Counted from the first letter of the stretch, positions 1-5,929 are shown. The stretch is 11,143 bases of DNA from Acidimicrobiia bacterium (GCA_030425785.1 JAUHYJ010000061.1:1-11143); one strand, 5' to 3'. Numbers and translations: made by a program. The notes: generated from the letters alone by a model not told the origin.

Positions 1-2
1 GC

Positions 3-824
3 CCGTTCTCCGGCGTCGACCCGGTGGCCTTCCCGCAGCTGCTCGACCTCAGCGTGTCCGAGGGCAGCTTCGACGACCTCACCGACCCCGGCACCGTGAT
101 GGTGTACCGGGACGCCGCCGACGACCTCGGCATCGGCGTCGGGGACGCTGTCGACGTGACGTGGCAGAACGGCGTCGAGGAGGACCTCACCGTCGTGGGC
201 CTGTTCGACGAGAACGTCTTCGACACCACCTGGGTCCCGTCGGTCGACACGATCGCCGACGCGACGACGCTCGACCTGCGCGACCAGTTCGTGCTCGCCA
301 AGCGCGCCGACGACGCCGACCCGGTCGCGACGATCGAGGCGATGCGCACCGCCGTCGAGGAGTTCCCGTCGGTGACCCCGCAGACCAACGACGACTACCT
401 CGACGAGGTCGAGGGGCAGCTCAACCAGCTGCTGTTCCTCGTCACGATGCTCCTGATGATGGCGATCGCGTTCTCGTTCCTCGGCATCGCCATCACGCTC
501 GCGCTGTCGGTCTTCGAACGCACGCGGGAGATCGGCCTGCTCCGCGCCGTCGGCATGACCCGTCGCCAGTTGCGGCGGGCAGTCCGGTGGGAATCGGTGA
601 TCGTCGCCCTGTTCGGCGTCACGATCGGCATCGTGGTCGGCACCCTGTTCGGCGTGGCGCTGACGCAGGCGATCCCCGACAACGTGATCGATCAGGTGAC
701 CATCCCGTGGACGGTGCTGGCGATGGTCGTCGTGTTCGCGGTGATCGCGGCGACGGTCGCCGCGTGGTATCCGGCTCGCAAGGCGTCGAAGATGGACGTG
801 CTCGAGGCCATCGCGACCGAGTGA
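3..824 (+). CDS. ABC transporter permease, FtsX/MacB type (5' end outside window)
   Basis: This is the C-terminal part of an FtsX-like permease. The frame is already open at the left edge, so the GTG at 24 is an internal codon, not a start. Counting from that codon, the first ~130 residues form an extracytoplasmic domain rich in Asp and Glu. Three hydrophobic segments follow, at about residues 135-163, 193-215 and 228-248. The loop after the first carries the family hallmark ERTREIGLLRAVGM (about residues 168-181), which contacts the ATPase. The protein ends with WYPARKASKMDVLEAIATE, the usual FtsX_C ending. Such permeases work with an ATPase in lipid or lipoprotein transport, macrolide efflux or cell-wall hydrolase control. 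The substrate cannot be told here, and the ATPase is presumably upstream of the window. The family call is firm; the substrate is unknown. Confidence 0.9.
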   Translation, partial: PFSGVDPVAFPQLLDLSVSEGSFDDLTDPGTVMVYRDAADDLGIGVGDAVDVTWQNGVEEDLTVVGLFDENVFDTTWVPSVDTIADATTLDLRDQFVLAKRADDADPVATIEAMRTAVEEFPSVTPQTNDDYLDEVEGQLNQLLFLVTMLLMMAIAFSFLGIAITLALSVFERTREIGLLRAVGMTRRQLRRAVRWESVIVALFGVTIGIVVGTLFGVALTQAIPDNVIDQVTIPWTVLAMVVVFAVIAATVAAWYPARKASKMDVLEAIATE

Positions 825-854
825 GCCCGTCACGACCGAGCTCGGCGCGTCGGC

Positions 855-860
855 CAGACT
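855..860 (+). promoter_or_regulatory. Possible -10 box of PPOX gene (weak)
   Basis: CAGACT lies 6 nt before the ATG at 867 and there is no Shine-Dalgarno sequence. The position fits the leaderless promoters elsewhere in this window, but the first base is C instead of T. The gap to the permease stop is only 42 bp, so read-through from upstream is also possible. Confidence 0.3.
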
Positions 861-866
861 GACACC

Positions 867-1256
867 ATGGCCATCGACCTCGACGACCTCGACGACGACG
901 TCCGACAGTTCCTGACCGACCGGCACTTGGCGACGCTGACCGTGCTGCGGGCCGACGGGACCCCGCACGTCGCGCCGGTCGGCTTCAGCTACGACCCCTC
1001 CGAGCGAATCGCTCGGATCATCACCTGGGACGGCGCCCGGAAGGTGCGCCATGCCGAGGCGTCGGGGCGCGCGGCCGTGTGTCAGGTCGACGGCGGGCGC
1101 TGGCTCACCCTCGAGGGCACGATCCGCGTCGCACGCGAACCCGACGCGGTCGCCCGCGCCGTCGACGCCTACACGCAGCGCTATTCGCCGCCGCGCGAAC
1201 GCGACGACCGCGTCGCACTCGAGCTGTCGGTCGAACGGATGATGGGCCGCGCCTGA
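867..1256 (+). CDS. PPOX-class F420/FMN-dependent oxidoreductase
   Basis: This 129-residue protein has the split-barrel fold of the pyridoxamine 5'-phosphate oxidase superfamily, and looks closest to the small actinobacterial F420-type enzymes (Rv1155-like). Evidence: an N-terminal helix ending VRQFLTDRHLATLTVLRADG, then the typical TPHVAPVGFSYDP strand pair (about residues 34-46), a central KVRHAEASGRAAVCQVDGG segment that lines the flavin site in the family, and WLTLEGTIRVARE (about residues 76-88). Its length matches these minimal barrels. The likely cofactor is F420 or FMN and the substrate is unknown. It is the first of two coupled genes: its TGA overlaps the ATG of the DUF3052 gene as ATGA. 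The ATG at 867 is the first in-frame start and sits right where the conserved N-terminal helix should begin. Confidence 0.82.
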   Translation: MAIDLDDLDDDVRQFLTDRHLATLTVLRADGTPHVAPVGFSYDPSERIARIITWDGARKVRHAEASGRAAVCQVDGGRWLTLEGTIRVAREPDAVARAVDAYTQRYSPPRERDDRVALELSVERMMGRA

Positions 1257-1660
1257 TGGCCGGGTACTCGGGGACACCGCTGCCGAAGAAGCTCGGCATC
1301 AAGGACGGCACGCGGTTCGCCACCAAGCACGCGCCCGACGGGTTCGACGACACGCTCGGCGAGCTGCCCGATGGTGCGACGTGGCGGCGCCAAGTGCGCC
1401 CGGGCCTCGACGTGGTGGTCGCGTTCTACACGTCACGGAGCACCATGGTCCGCGAGTGGGCGAAGCTGACCGCCGCCGTCGCGCCGAACGGCACGGTCTG
1501 GATCGCATGGCCCAAGCGGGCGAGCGGGGTCCCGACCGACATCACCGAGGACGTGCTCCGGGCCGAGTTCCTCCCGACCGGGTGGGTCGACAACAAGGTC
1601 TGTGCGATCGACGACACCTGGAGCGGGCTGCGCTTCGCGCTCCGGCGAGAGCTGCGCTGA
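1256..1660 (+). CDS. DUF3052 family protein
   Basis: This 134-residue protein begins with MAGYSGTPLPKKLGIKDG, the highly characteristic DUF3052 start. It continues with a Val-rich strand (DVVVAFYTSRSTM), then GTVWIAWPKRASGVPTDITED and a C-terminal VDNKVCAIDDTWSGLRFALR. The family is small, soluble and of unknown function, common in actinobacteria. The open frame extends upstream to 1079, but that extension is an Arg-rich shadow of the PPOX gene. The ATG at 1256 is supported by the conserved N-terminus and by its 1-nt overlap with the PPOX stop, which implies translational coupling. The neighbouring PPOX gene may hint at a shared redox or stress role, but this is only context. It ends 13 bp before the convergent zinc-ribbon gene. 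Confidence 0.85.
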   Translation: MAGYSGTPLPKKLGIKDGTRFATKHAPDGFDDTLGELPDGATWRRQVRPGLDVVVAFYTSRSTMVREWAKLTAAVAPNGTVWIAWPKRASGVPTDITEDVLRAEFLPTGWVDNKVCAIDDTWSGLRFALRRELR

Positions 1661-1673
1661 GCCCGCCGGCGCG

Positions 1674-1859
1674 TCAACCCATCCAGAAGCCCTTGCGGTG
1701 GCTGATGCCGAGCGTGCGATGGCAGTGTGCGCAGAACCACACGTACGCCTTGCCGAGGCCCTCGTCCAGCTGACGCCGATGGATGCCGGCGATCCGTTGA
1801 TCGCAGTGCGGGCAGATCGGGTGGACGCCGTCGGGTGCGTCGATCGTCGGGATCCGCAT
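1674..1859 (-). CDS. Small zinc-ribbon protein (61 aa), linked to Nei-like gene
   Basis: This is a 61-residue protein with two zinc-knuckle pairs, CPHC (Cys16, Cys19) and CAHC (Cys43, Cys46), plus extra histidines (His18, His45, His47). The pairs are 23 residues apart, as in a treble-clef or ribbon finger. The ending SHRKGFWMG is basic and aromatic. I do not recognise a named family. It starts 10 nt after the stop of the Nei-like gene on the same strand, so the two are almost certainly cotranscribed. The start is ATG at 1859; the sequence AGGTGG about 15 nt upstream, inside the end of the Nei-like gene, is rather far for a ribosome site. HNH nucleases share CxxC pairs of this kind, but I see no clear HNH core. 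A nucleic-acid or metal-binding partner of the glycosylase homologue is plausible. Confidence 0.7.
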   Translation of the reverse strand: MRIPTIDAPDGVHPICPHCDQRIAGIHRRQLDEGLGKAYVWFCAHCHRTLGISHRKGFWMG

Positions 1860-1869
1860 CGTCGCGCGG

Positions 1870-2745
1870 TCAGCCCACCTGCCGCCAGGGCAGCTCGTTC
1901 AGGAACTGGGATGCCGCCGGGTGCGGGTCCATCTCGCGGACCTCGGCCGGCTGGCGTCGGTCGAGGCGGACCTGGCAGCCCGGGCACCAGTAGAGCACCC
2001 GGCCGTAGCGGCCGATCGGCTGCGACCGGATCGTCTCACGGCACCGGATGCAACCCTGCCCGCACCGGCCGTAGACGGCGAGCCCGATCGAGGTGTGTGT
2101 CGTCGTGGCGCGCCGGGTGCGTCCGGAGTTGGCGCGCACCATGCGGGCGGCGGTGTTGACGATCAGCAGCGCGTCGTGGTGCGTCAGGTCGCCGACGTGT
2201 GCCCACGGGCTCAGTTCGGCCGCCCAGAGGACCTCGCACCGGTACACGTTGCCGATCCCCTGCATCACGTGTTGGTCGACCATCACGTCGCGCAGCCGAG
2301 CGTCACGGTCGGGGTAGGACAGGAGCAGATCGACGACGTCGTGCAGGTTCGCACGCGCCGACGCGAGGTTCGGGCCCAACCGGCCCTGGCCCGGATGGCG
2401 CTGACGGTCGGGCAGCCGGTACGTCTCGATCTCGGCGGCGTCGAAGCACACGGCGACGAAGTCGTCGGTCTGGATCGACGCACGCAGCGCATCCCACGAC
2501 CGGTGCCACGGCGCGCCGTTGCGGTACACGTGCCACTCGCTCTTCGACTTCATCTTCGTGTCGAGCACGAGGCCGTCGTCCCAGAGCAGCTCGACATGCC
2601 TGCCCTTGGCCTCGACCGCTTCGACCATGCGGCCGGCCTGCGGAGAGGGGCCGATCAGGACGGGGGCGTCGAAGCGCAGCATGGGACGACCGACGAGTGC
2701 CGACCGCAGCGTGGCGGCGGCGCGTGACACATCCCCCATGGCCAT
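1870..2745 (-). CDS. Fpg/Nei-family DNA glycosylase homologue lacking catalytic Pro2/Glu3
   Basis: This 291-residue protein belongs to the Fpg/Nei base-excision repair family and looks most like actinobacterial Nei2. Evidence in order: an N-terminal sandwich domain with AATLRSALVGRP and the VEAKGRHVELLWDDG strand pair; EWHVYR at 70-75; the helix-two-turn-helix with VMQGIGNVYRCEVLWAAELSP, whose GIGN contacts DNA; and a C-terminal zinc finger with CIRC (232, 235) and CPGC (254, 257), preceded by Arg249, as in active members. The N-terminus is odd: family members start MPEG, with Pro2 as nucleophile and Glu3 as general acid, but this one reads MAMGDV. The strand normally reading L-T-H-L is TKMKSKSEW here. 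An in-frame TGA lies three codons upstream, so no better start exists. It may be a non-catalytic damage reader or an atypical glycosylase using the Ala2 amine. Confidence 0.85.
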   Translation of the reverse strand: MAMGDVSRAAATLRSALVGRPMLRFDAPVLIGPSPQAGRMVEAVEAKGRHVELLWDDGLVLDTKMKSKSEWHVYRNGAPWHRSWDALRASIQTDDFVAVCFDAAEIETYRLPDRQRHPGQGRLGPNLASARANLHDVVDLLLSYPDRDARLRDVMVDQHVMQGIGNVYRCEVLWAAELSPWAHVGDLTHHDALLIVNTAARMVRANSGRTRRATTTHTSIGLAVYGRCGQGCIRCRETIRSQPIGRYGRVLYWCPGCQVRLDRRQPAEVREMDPHPAASQFLNELPWRQVG

Positions 2746-2753
2746 GCGCGCTC

Positions 2754-2759
2754 ATCGTA
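2754..2759 (-). promoter_or_regulatory. Leaderless promoter -10 of the Nei-like gene
   Basis: On the minus strand TACGAT ends exactly 8 nt before the ATG at 2745. It fits TANNNT, and transcription would begin at or next to the start codon. No Shine-Dalgarno sequence is present. It supports both the chosen ATG and independent transcription from DUF4916. Confidence 0.6.
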
Positions 2760-2776
2760 GGTGCGGCGAACGCACC
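2760..2776 (-). promoter_or_regulatory. Inverted repeat in promoter spacer (candidate operator)
   Basis: On the minus strand the perfect inverted repeat GGTGCG-N5-CGCACC directly abuts the TACGAT box of the Nei-like gene, in the -35/-10 spacer. A repressor bound there would block polymerase. It could also form a 6-bp RNA stem at the end of the DUF4916 transcript. No regulator is encoded next to it. Confidence 0.4.
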
Positions 2777-2788
2777 GCTGGTGGATGG

Positions 2789-2807
2789 CGGCTCGGGCCC
2801 GGAGCCG
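2789..2807 (-). terminator. GC-rich hairpin immediately after DUF4916 stop
   Basis: CGGCTC-N7-GAGCCG forms a perfect 6-bp stem that starts at the base right after the TAG stop of the DUF4916 gene (2808-2810). There is no U-tract, as is common for actinobacterial terminators. It is a plausible 3' end or stability hairpin separating this gene from the Nei-like gene. Confidence 0.45.
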
Positions 2808-3347
2808 CTACGGCAGCTGGCCGACGTGGGCGAGCGCCAGGCGCAGCAGGCGGTCCTGTCCGCCCGTCATCTGGCCGATCACGGACGGGGTCACGACCTC
2901 GTCAGGTGTGAACCAGGCGAGATCGAGCGCCTCCTGTGTGGGCTGACACTCGCCGTCGACGGGCACGACGAACACCAGACTGACCGCGTGCTGGCGCGGA
3001 TCGTGGTAGCCGGTGAGGGCGGGGTCGGGGAAGTACTCGACCACGGTGAACGGCGCCGTACCGACAGGGATCCGCGGCAGCGCCATCGGGCCGAGATCCT
3101 TCTCGCAATGGCGCAGCAGTGCGTCACGCACCCGCTCGCCGTAGAGCACACGCCCGCTGACGATCAGGCGGCTGATCGTGCCATCGGCGGCCTGGCGGAG
3201 CAGCAGGCCGATCTCGGTGACGTGACCGAGCCCGTCGACGCGCACCGGCACGGCCTCGACGTAGACGATCGGCATCTGGGCCCGGATGGACTCGAGATCG
3301 CCGTCGGCGAGCCAGGTGTTGTCGGTCTCGGTGTCGATGCCACTCAC
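2808..3347 (-). CDS. DUF4916 (NUDIX-fold) family protein
   Basis: This 179-residue protein matches the actinobacterial DUF4916/NUDIX family across its length: WLADGDLESIRAQMPIVYVEAVPVRVD near the N-terminus, DGTISRLIVSGRVLYGERVRDALLRH in the middle, then ALPRIP, PFTVVEYFPDP, YHDPRQHAVSLVFVVPV, LDLAWFTPDE and GGQDRLLRLALAHVG. The position of the Nudix box (Gly65 to Pro87) is recognisable, but the metal-binding core that should read REUxEE is RHCEKD. Ordinary Nudix pyrophosphatase activity is therefore doubtful, and the real function of the family is unknown. The open frame continues far upstream to 4280, but that part is an antisense shadow of mftE. The GTG at 3347 is chosen because it begins the conserved region and sits 8 nt after a TATCAT box. 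It is divergent from mftE across 84 bp. Confidence 0.83.
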   Translation of the reverse strand: MSGIDTETDNTWLADGDLESIRAQMPIVYVEAVPVRVDGLGHVTEIGLLLRQAADGTISRLIVSGRVLYGERVRDALLRHCEKDLGPMALPRIPVGTAPFTVVEYFPDPALTGYHDPRQHAVSLVFVVPVDGECQPTQEALDLAWFTPDEVVTPSVIGQMTGGQDRLLRLALAHVGQLP

Positions 3348-3355
3348 GGCGCGAC

Positions 3356-3361
3356 ATGATA
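3356..3361 (-). promoter_or_regulatory. Leaderless promoter -10 of DUF4916 gene
   Basis: On the minus strand TATCAT (TANNNT) ends 8 nt before the GTG at 3347, with no Shine-Dalgarno sequence. An ATG at 3357 is in a different frame and would not give the family protein. Confidence 0.6.
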
Positions 3362-3418
3362 CGAGCCCACCGACGCCCGCACGCGATCGCCCGGAACGAC
3401 CGGCCACAGCTCGACCGG

Positions 3419-3424
3419 TAGCGT
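3419..3424 (+). promoter_or_regulatory. Leaderless promoter -10 of mftE-mftF
   Basis: TAGCGT (TANNNT) lies 7 nt before the GTG at 3432 with no ribosome site between them. A direct repeat CGACCGG occurs at 3397-3403 and 3412-3418, just upstream, and may be chance or an activator site. The 84-bp region is shared with the divergent DUF4916 promoter. Confidence 0.6.
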
Positions 3425-3431
3425 CGTCGCG

Positions 3432-4115
3432 GTGCACGATCTCGGCGCGATCACCTGGACGGAGCTGGCGGATCGGCGAGCCGGCGGCGGTCCGTTCGTC
3501 GTCGTGCCGGTCGGGTCGTGCGAGCAGCACGGTCCGCACCTGCCGTTGCACACCGACACCCTGATCGCCGAGGCGCTCGCCGCCGACCTGGCCGCCCGGC
3601 GCGACGACTGCGTGGTCGCACCGCCGCTCACCATCACGGCGAGCGGTGAGCACCAGGGGTTCGCCGGCACGTTGTCGATCGGCACCGAGGTGACGGCCGG
3701 CGTCGTCATCGAGCTCGCACGGTCGGCGACGTGGGCGGCCGGCGTGGTGTTCGTCAACGGGCACGGCGGCAACATCACCGCGATGCAGCGGGCCGCCGAG
3801 GTGTTCGAGGTCGAGCGGCGGCCGGTCCTGATCTGGTGGCCGACCGTGCCCGATGGCGACCCGCACGCCGGCCACGTCGAGACGTCGCTCGTGCTCCACC
3901 TCGCCCGCGACGAGGTCCGGCTCGACCAGGCCGTCGCCGGGCCGGTGCCGTCGGTCGACGAGCTGGTGCGCCACGGTGTCCGGCCACTCAGCGCATCGGG
4001 TGTCCTCGGCGACCCCACCGGTGCCAGTGCGGAAGCGGGCGCGACAGTCTTCGGTCATCTCGCCGATCAACTGGCCGACGCGGTCGCCGCTGCCGTGCGC
4101 GGATGGTCGTCGTGA
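3432..4115 (+). CDS. mftE: Mycofactocin peptidase MftE (creatininase family)
   Basis: This 227-residue protein of the creatininase amidohydrolase family matches the mycofactocin subgroup. In that pathway MftE is a metal-dependent peptidase that releases the C-terminal Val-Tyr-derived moiety from the MftC-modified peptide MftA, giving AHDP. Visible metal and active-site residues: VGSCEQHGPHLPLHTD (Glu31, His33, Asp42), a GEHQGFAGTLSIGTE loop (about 72-86), VNGHGGN (His111) and HVETS (Glu150). These are the full creatininase ligand set. It is slightly shorter than mycobacterial MftE. The GTG start begins the conserved region and follows a leaderless-type promoter. The stop overlaps the mftF start, as usual for this pair. 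Creatininase or other amide hydrolases are the alternative, but the mftF neighbour makes MftE very likely. Confidence 0.85.
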   Translation: MHDLGAITWTELADRRAGGGPFVVVPVGSCEQHGPHLPLHTDTLIAEALAADLAARRDDCVVAPPLTITASGEHQGFAGTLSIGTEVTAGVVIELARSATWAAGVVFVNGHGGNITAMQRAAEVFEVERRPVLIWWPTVPDGDPHAGHVETSLVLHLARDEVRLDQAVAGPVPSVDELVRHGVRPLSASGVLGDPTGASAEAGATVFGHLADQLADAVAAAVRGWSS

Positions 4116-5425
4116 GCGACGCGGCGCCGCAGCCAGGGCACCGCTACGTCCTCGACGCGAGCGTGCAGCGCTGGGGGAACGTCGTGATCGGCGGTTCACC
4201 GCTGACGCTGTTCCGGGTGACGGCGGGGGGAGCCGCGCTGCTCGACCGGATCGCATGCGACGAGCCGGTCCCCGACTCACCGCTGCTCGACCGCCTGCTC
4301 GACACCGGCGCGATCCACCCGGTGCCGCTCGCCGGCCGGTTCAGCGCCGACGACGTCACGGTCGTCGTGCCGACGCTCGGTTCGCCGTCGCACCTGCCGG
4401 CCGACGCCCTCCTCGTCGACGACGGCAGCGACCCGCCCGTCGAGGGCGCGGCGGTGCGACTCGCGGTCAACGCCGGGCCCGCAGCCGCCCGCAACGCCGG
4501 TCTCGCCCACGTGACGACGCCGCTGGTCGCGTTCGTCGACGCCGACGTCGATCTGCCCGTCGGCTGGATCGAGCCGCTGCTCGGGCACTTCGACGACGAC
4601 CGCGTCGCCCTCGTCGCGCCGCGCGTCGTGACGGCCGAACGACCGGGCTCGATCGCGCGCTACGAGCGAACCGGCTCACCACTCGACCTCGGCGCCGTGC
4701 CGGCGCGCGTCCGCGCCGGCACGCGTGTCTCGTACGTCCCCGCGGCCGCCCTCGTGTGCCGCGCCGACGCGGTGCGCGCCATCGGCGGGTTCGACGAGTC
4801 GCTGCGCGTCGGCGAGGACGTCGACCTCGCCTGGCGACTCGACGATGCGGGTTGGCGATGCCGGTACGACCCGTCGGTCGTCGTCGAACACGAACCGCGC
4901 CCGAGTTGGCGCGGGTGGTGGCGGCAGCGGGTCGGATACGGCTCGTCGGCGGGCCCGCTCGCCGTGCGCCACCCCGGCAAGCTCGCGCCACTGCGCATGA
5001 ACGGCTGGAGCGTCGCCGCCTGGGCGGCGGTGGCGAGCGGGCACCCGGTCACGGGTGTCGCGATCGGTGCCGGCTCGGCTGCGGCGCTGGTCCCGAAGCT
5101 GCCCGACGTCCCGGCACGCGAGTCGTTCCGGCTGGCGGTGGTCGGCAACCTGCGCGCCGGCGAGCAGATCGCCGAGACCGTCCGCCGGGCCTGGTGGCCG
5201 ATCGTCGCAGTGCTGGCGATCCGGTCCCGGACGGCCCGGCGCGTCCTGCTGGCGTCGTTCGTCGTCGCCCGTCGCCCCATCCGGGCGGCCGACGACGTCG
5301 CCTACTCGATCGGGCTCTGGCGCAGCCTGCGCGCGGCCCGCACCCTCGATCCGCTCGCGCCGGCGATCAGTTCGTGGCCGGGGCGTCGGAACGTGCGGCA
5401 ACCGCCCGACGCAGCCGGTCGCTGA
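4103..5425 (+). CDS. mftF: Mycofactocin glycosyltransferase MftF (GT2)
   Basis: This protein of about 440 residues is a family-2 glycosyltransferase of the mycofactocin pathway, which adds the beta-1,4-glucose chain to (pre)mycofactocin. The N-terminal ~75 residues (YVLDASVQRWGNVVIGGSPL, then a short helical part) precede the catalytic domain, as in MftF. The GT-A core shows VTVVVPTLG (85-93), LLVDDGSD (103-110), AARNAGLA, the DAD nucleotide/metal motif (146-148) and GEDVDLAWRL (237-246). The C-terminal third is hydrophobic with stretches such as WSVAAWAAVA and WWPIVAVLAI, suggesting membrane association. The ATG at 4103 overlaps mftE by 13 nt; the in-frame GTG at 4112 gives a GTGA 4-nt overlap and is equally possible. 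The 3' end overlaps the convergent DUF4395 gene by 59 bp. mftA to mftD are not next to it. Confidence 0.88.
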   Translation: MVVVSDAAPQPGHRYVLDASVQRWGNVVIGGSPLTLFRVTAGGAALLDRIACDEPVPDSPLLDRLLDTGAIHPVPLAGRFSADDVTVVVPTLGSPSHLPADALLVDDGSDPPVEGAAVRLAVNAGPAAARNAGLAHVTTPLVAFVDADVDLPVGWIEPLLGHFDDDRVALVAPRVVTAERPGSIARYERTGSPLDLGAVPARVRAGTRVSYVPAAALVCRADAVRAIGGFDESLRVGEDVDLAWRLDDAGWRCRYDPSVVVEHEPRPSWRGWWRQRVGYGSSAGPLAVRHPGKLAPLRMNGWSVAAWAAVASGHPVTGVAIGAGSAAALVPKLPDVPARESFRLAVVGNLRAGEQIAETVRRAWWPIVAVLAIRSRTARRVLLASFVVARRPIRAADDVAYSIGLWRSLRAARTLDPLAPAISSWPGRRNVRQPPDAAGR

Positions 5426-5876
5426 TGTCGTCGCAGTCGTCGCACTCGCGCACGAAGCGGTAGGCGATGCAGCCGAGGCACACGGCGAACACCGCTTCGA
5501 GGGTCGCCGCGGCGAGCAACACGGCGACGACCACCACGGCGACGGGTGTCGCGCCGAGGAACCAGGCGATGGAGGCGGTGCCGCTGAAGGCCAGCCCGAT
5601 GCCCTGTGCGAAGCGCTTCGGGGGGCCGGGCACGGCACGGTGCGCGCCGGGCACCCGGGGCGACACGACCCGGGTCACCAGCTGACCGAGCGGGCTGAAC
5701 GTCGGCCCCGCGAGCACCCGCGCCAGGAACCCGTATGCGAGCGGGACCAACAGCCAGCCCTCGCGCCAGATCAGGAACGCGGCGGCCTGGACGACGACGC
5801 CCGCCGCCACGAGGCGGGCGGACGTCTCGTCGACCGGGTCGGGGAATCGGAACCAGGAGCGCGGGCGTGAAGTCAC
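5367..5876 (-). CDS. DUF4395 family membrane protein
   Basis: This 169-residue integral membrane protein opens with the family signature WFRFPDPVDETSARLVAA (8-25), followed by PLAYGFLARVLAGPTFSPLG (45-64), which matches the GPxFSPL motif of DUF4395. Hydrophobic segments lie at about 21-37, 41-56, 91-107 and 111-137. The cytoplasmic end carries two CxxC pairs, CLGC (133, 136) and CDDC (145, 148), which suggest redox or metal chemistry. Family members are often encoded beside thioredoxin or rhodanese genes, but none is visible here. GTG at 5876 is the start that preserves the signature; an ATG at 5880 is in another frame. I found no convincing TANNNT box at the usual spacing. It is divergent from the Alr-like gene over 67 bp and convergent with mftF. 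Confidence 0.82.
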   Translation of the reverse strand: MTSRPRSWFRFPDPVDETSARLVAAGVVVQAAAFLIWREGWLLVPLAYGFLARVLAGPTFSPLGQLVTRVVSPRVPGAHRAVPGPPKRFAQGIGLAFSGTASIAWFLGATPVAVVVVAVLLAAATLEAVFAVCLGCIAYRFVRECDDCDDISDRLRRAVAARSDAPATN

Positions 5877-5894
5877 GCATCCGTAAACCTGATC

Positions 5895-5908
5895 TACCCG
5901 GTCGGGTA
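5895..5908. promoter_or_regulatory. Inverted repeat TACCCG-N2-CGGGTA between divergent genes
   Basis: A perfect 6-bp inverted repeat with a 2-bp centre lies in the 67-bp gap between DUF4395 (-) and the Alr-like gene (+). It is 21 bp upstream of the Alr-like -10 box, about where a -35 element would be. The size and shape resemble TetR-family operators, but no regulator gene is beside it. Confidence 0.45.
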
Positions 5909-5929
5909 TTCCCGGCGACCGTCAGCCGC

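Noticed and set aside
1921..2727. 268-codon plus-strand frame opposite the Nei-like gene
   Set aside because: It shows no motifs and has a shadow-like composition; the minus strand carries the H2TH and zinc-finger motifs.
2199..3359. 386-codon plus-strand frame across the Nei-like/DUF4916 region
   Set aside because: It crosses two genes and their intergenic hairpins without any recognisable domain.
3731..4102. Upstream extension of the mftF frame
   Set aside because: It is an Arg-rich shadow inside mftE; MftF similarity begins only after 4103.
3348..4280. Upstream extension of the DUF4916 frame
   Set aside because: The extra ~310 residues are Arg/Gly/Asp-rich antisense of mftE, with no family match. 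The conserved region and promoter place the start at 3347.
3853..5463. 536-codon plus-strand Arg-rich frame over mftE/mftF
   Set aside because: Composition is that of an alternate frame in GC-rich DNA, while the overlapping frame has clear GT2 motifs.
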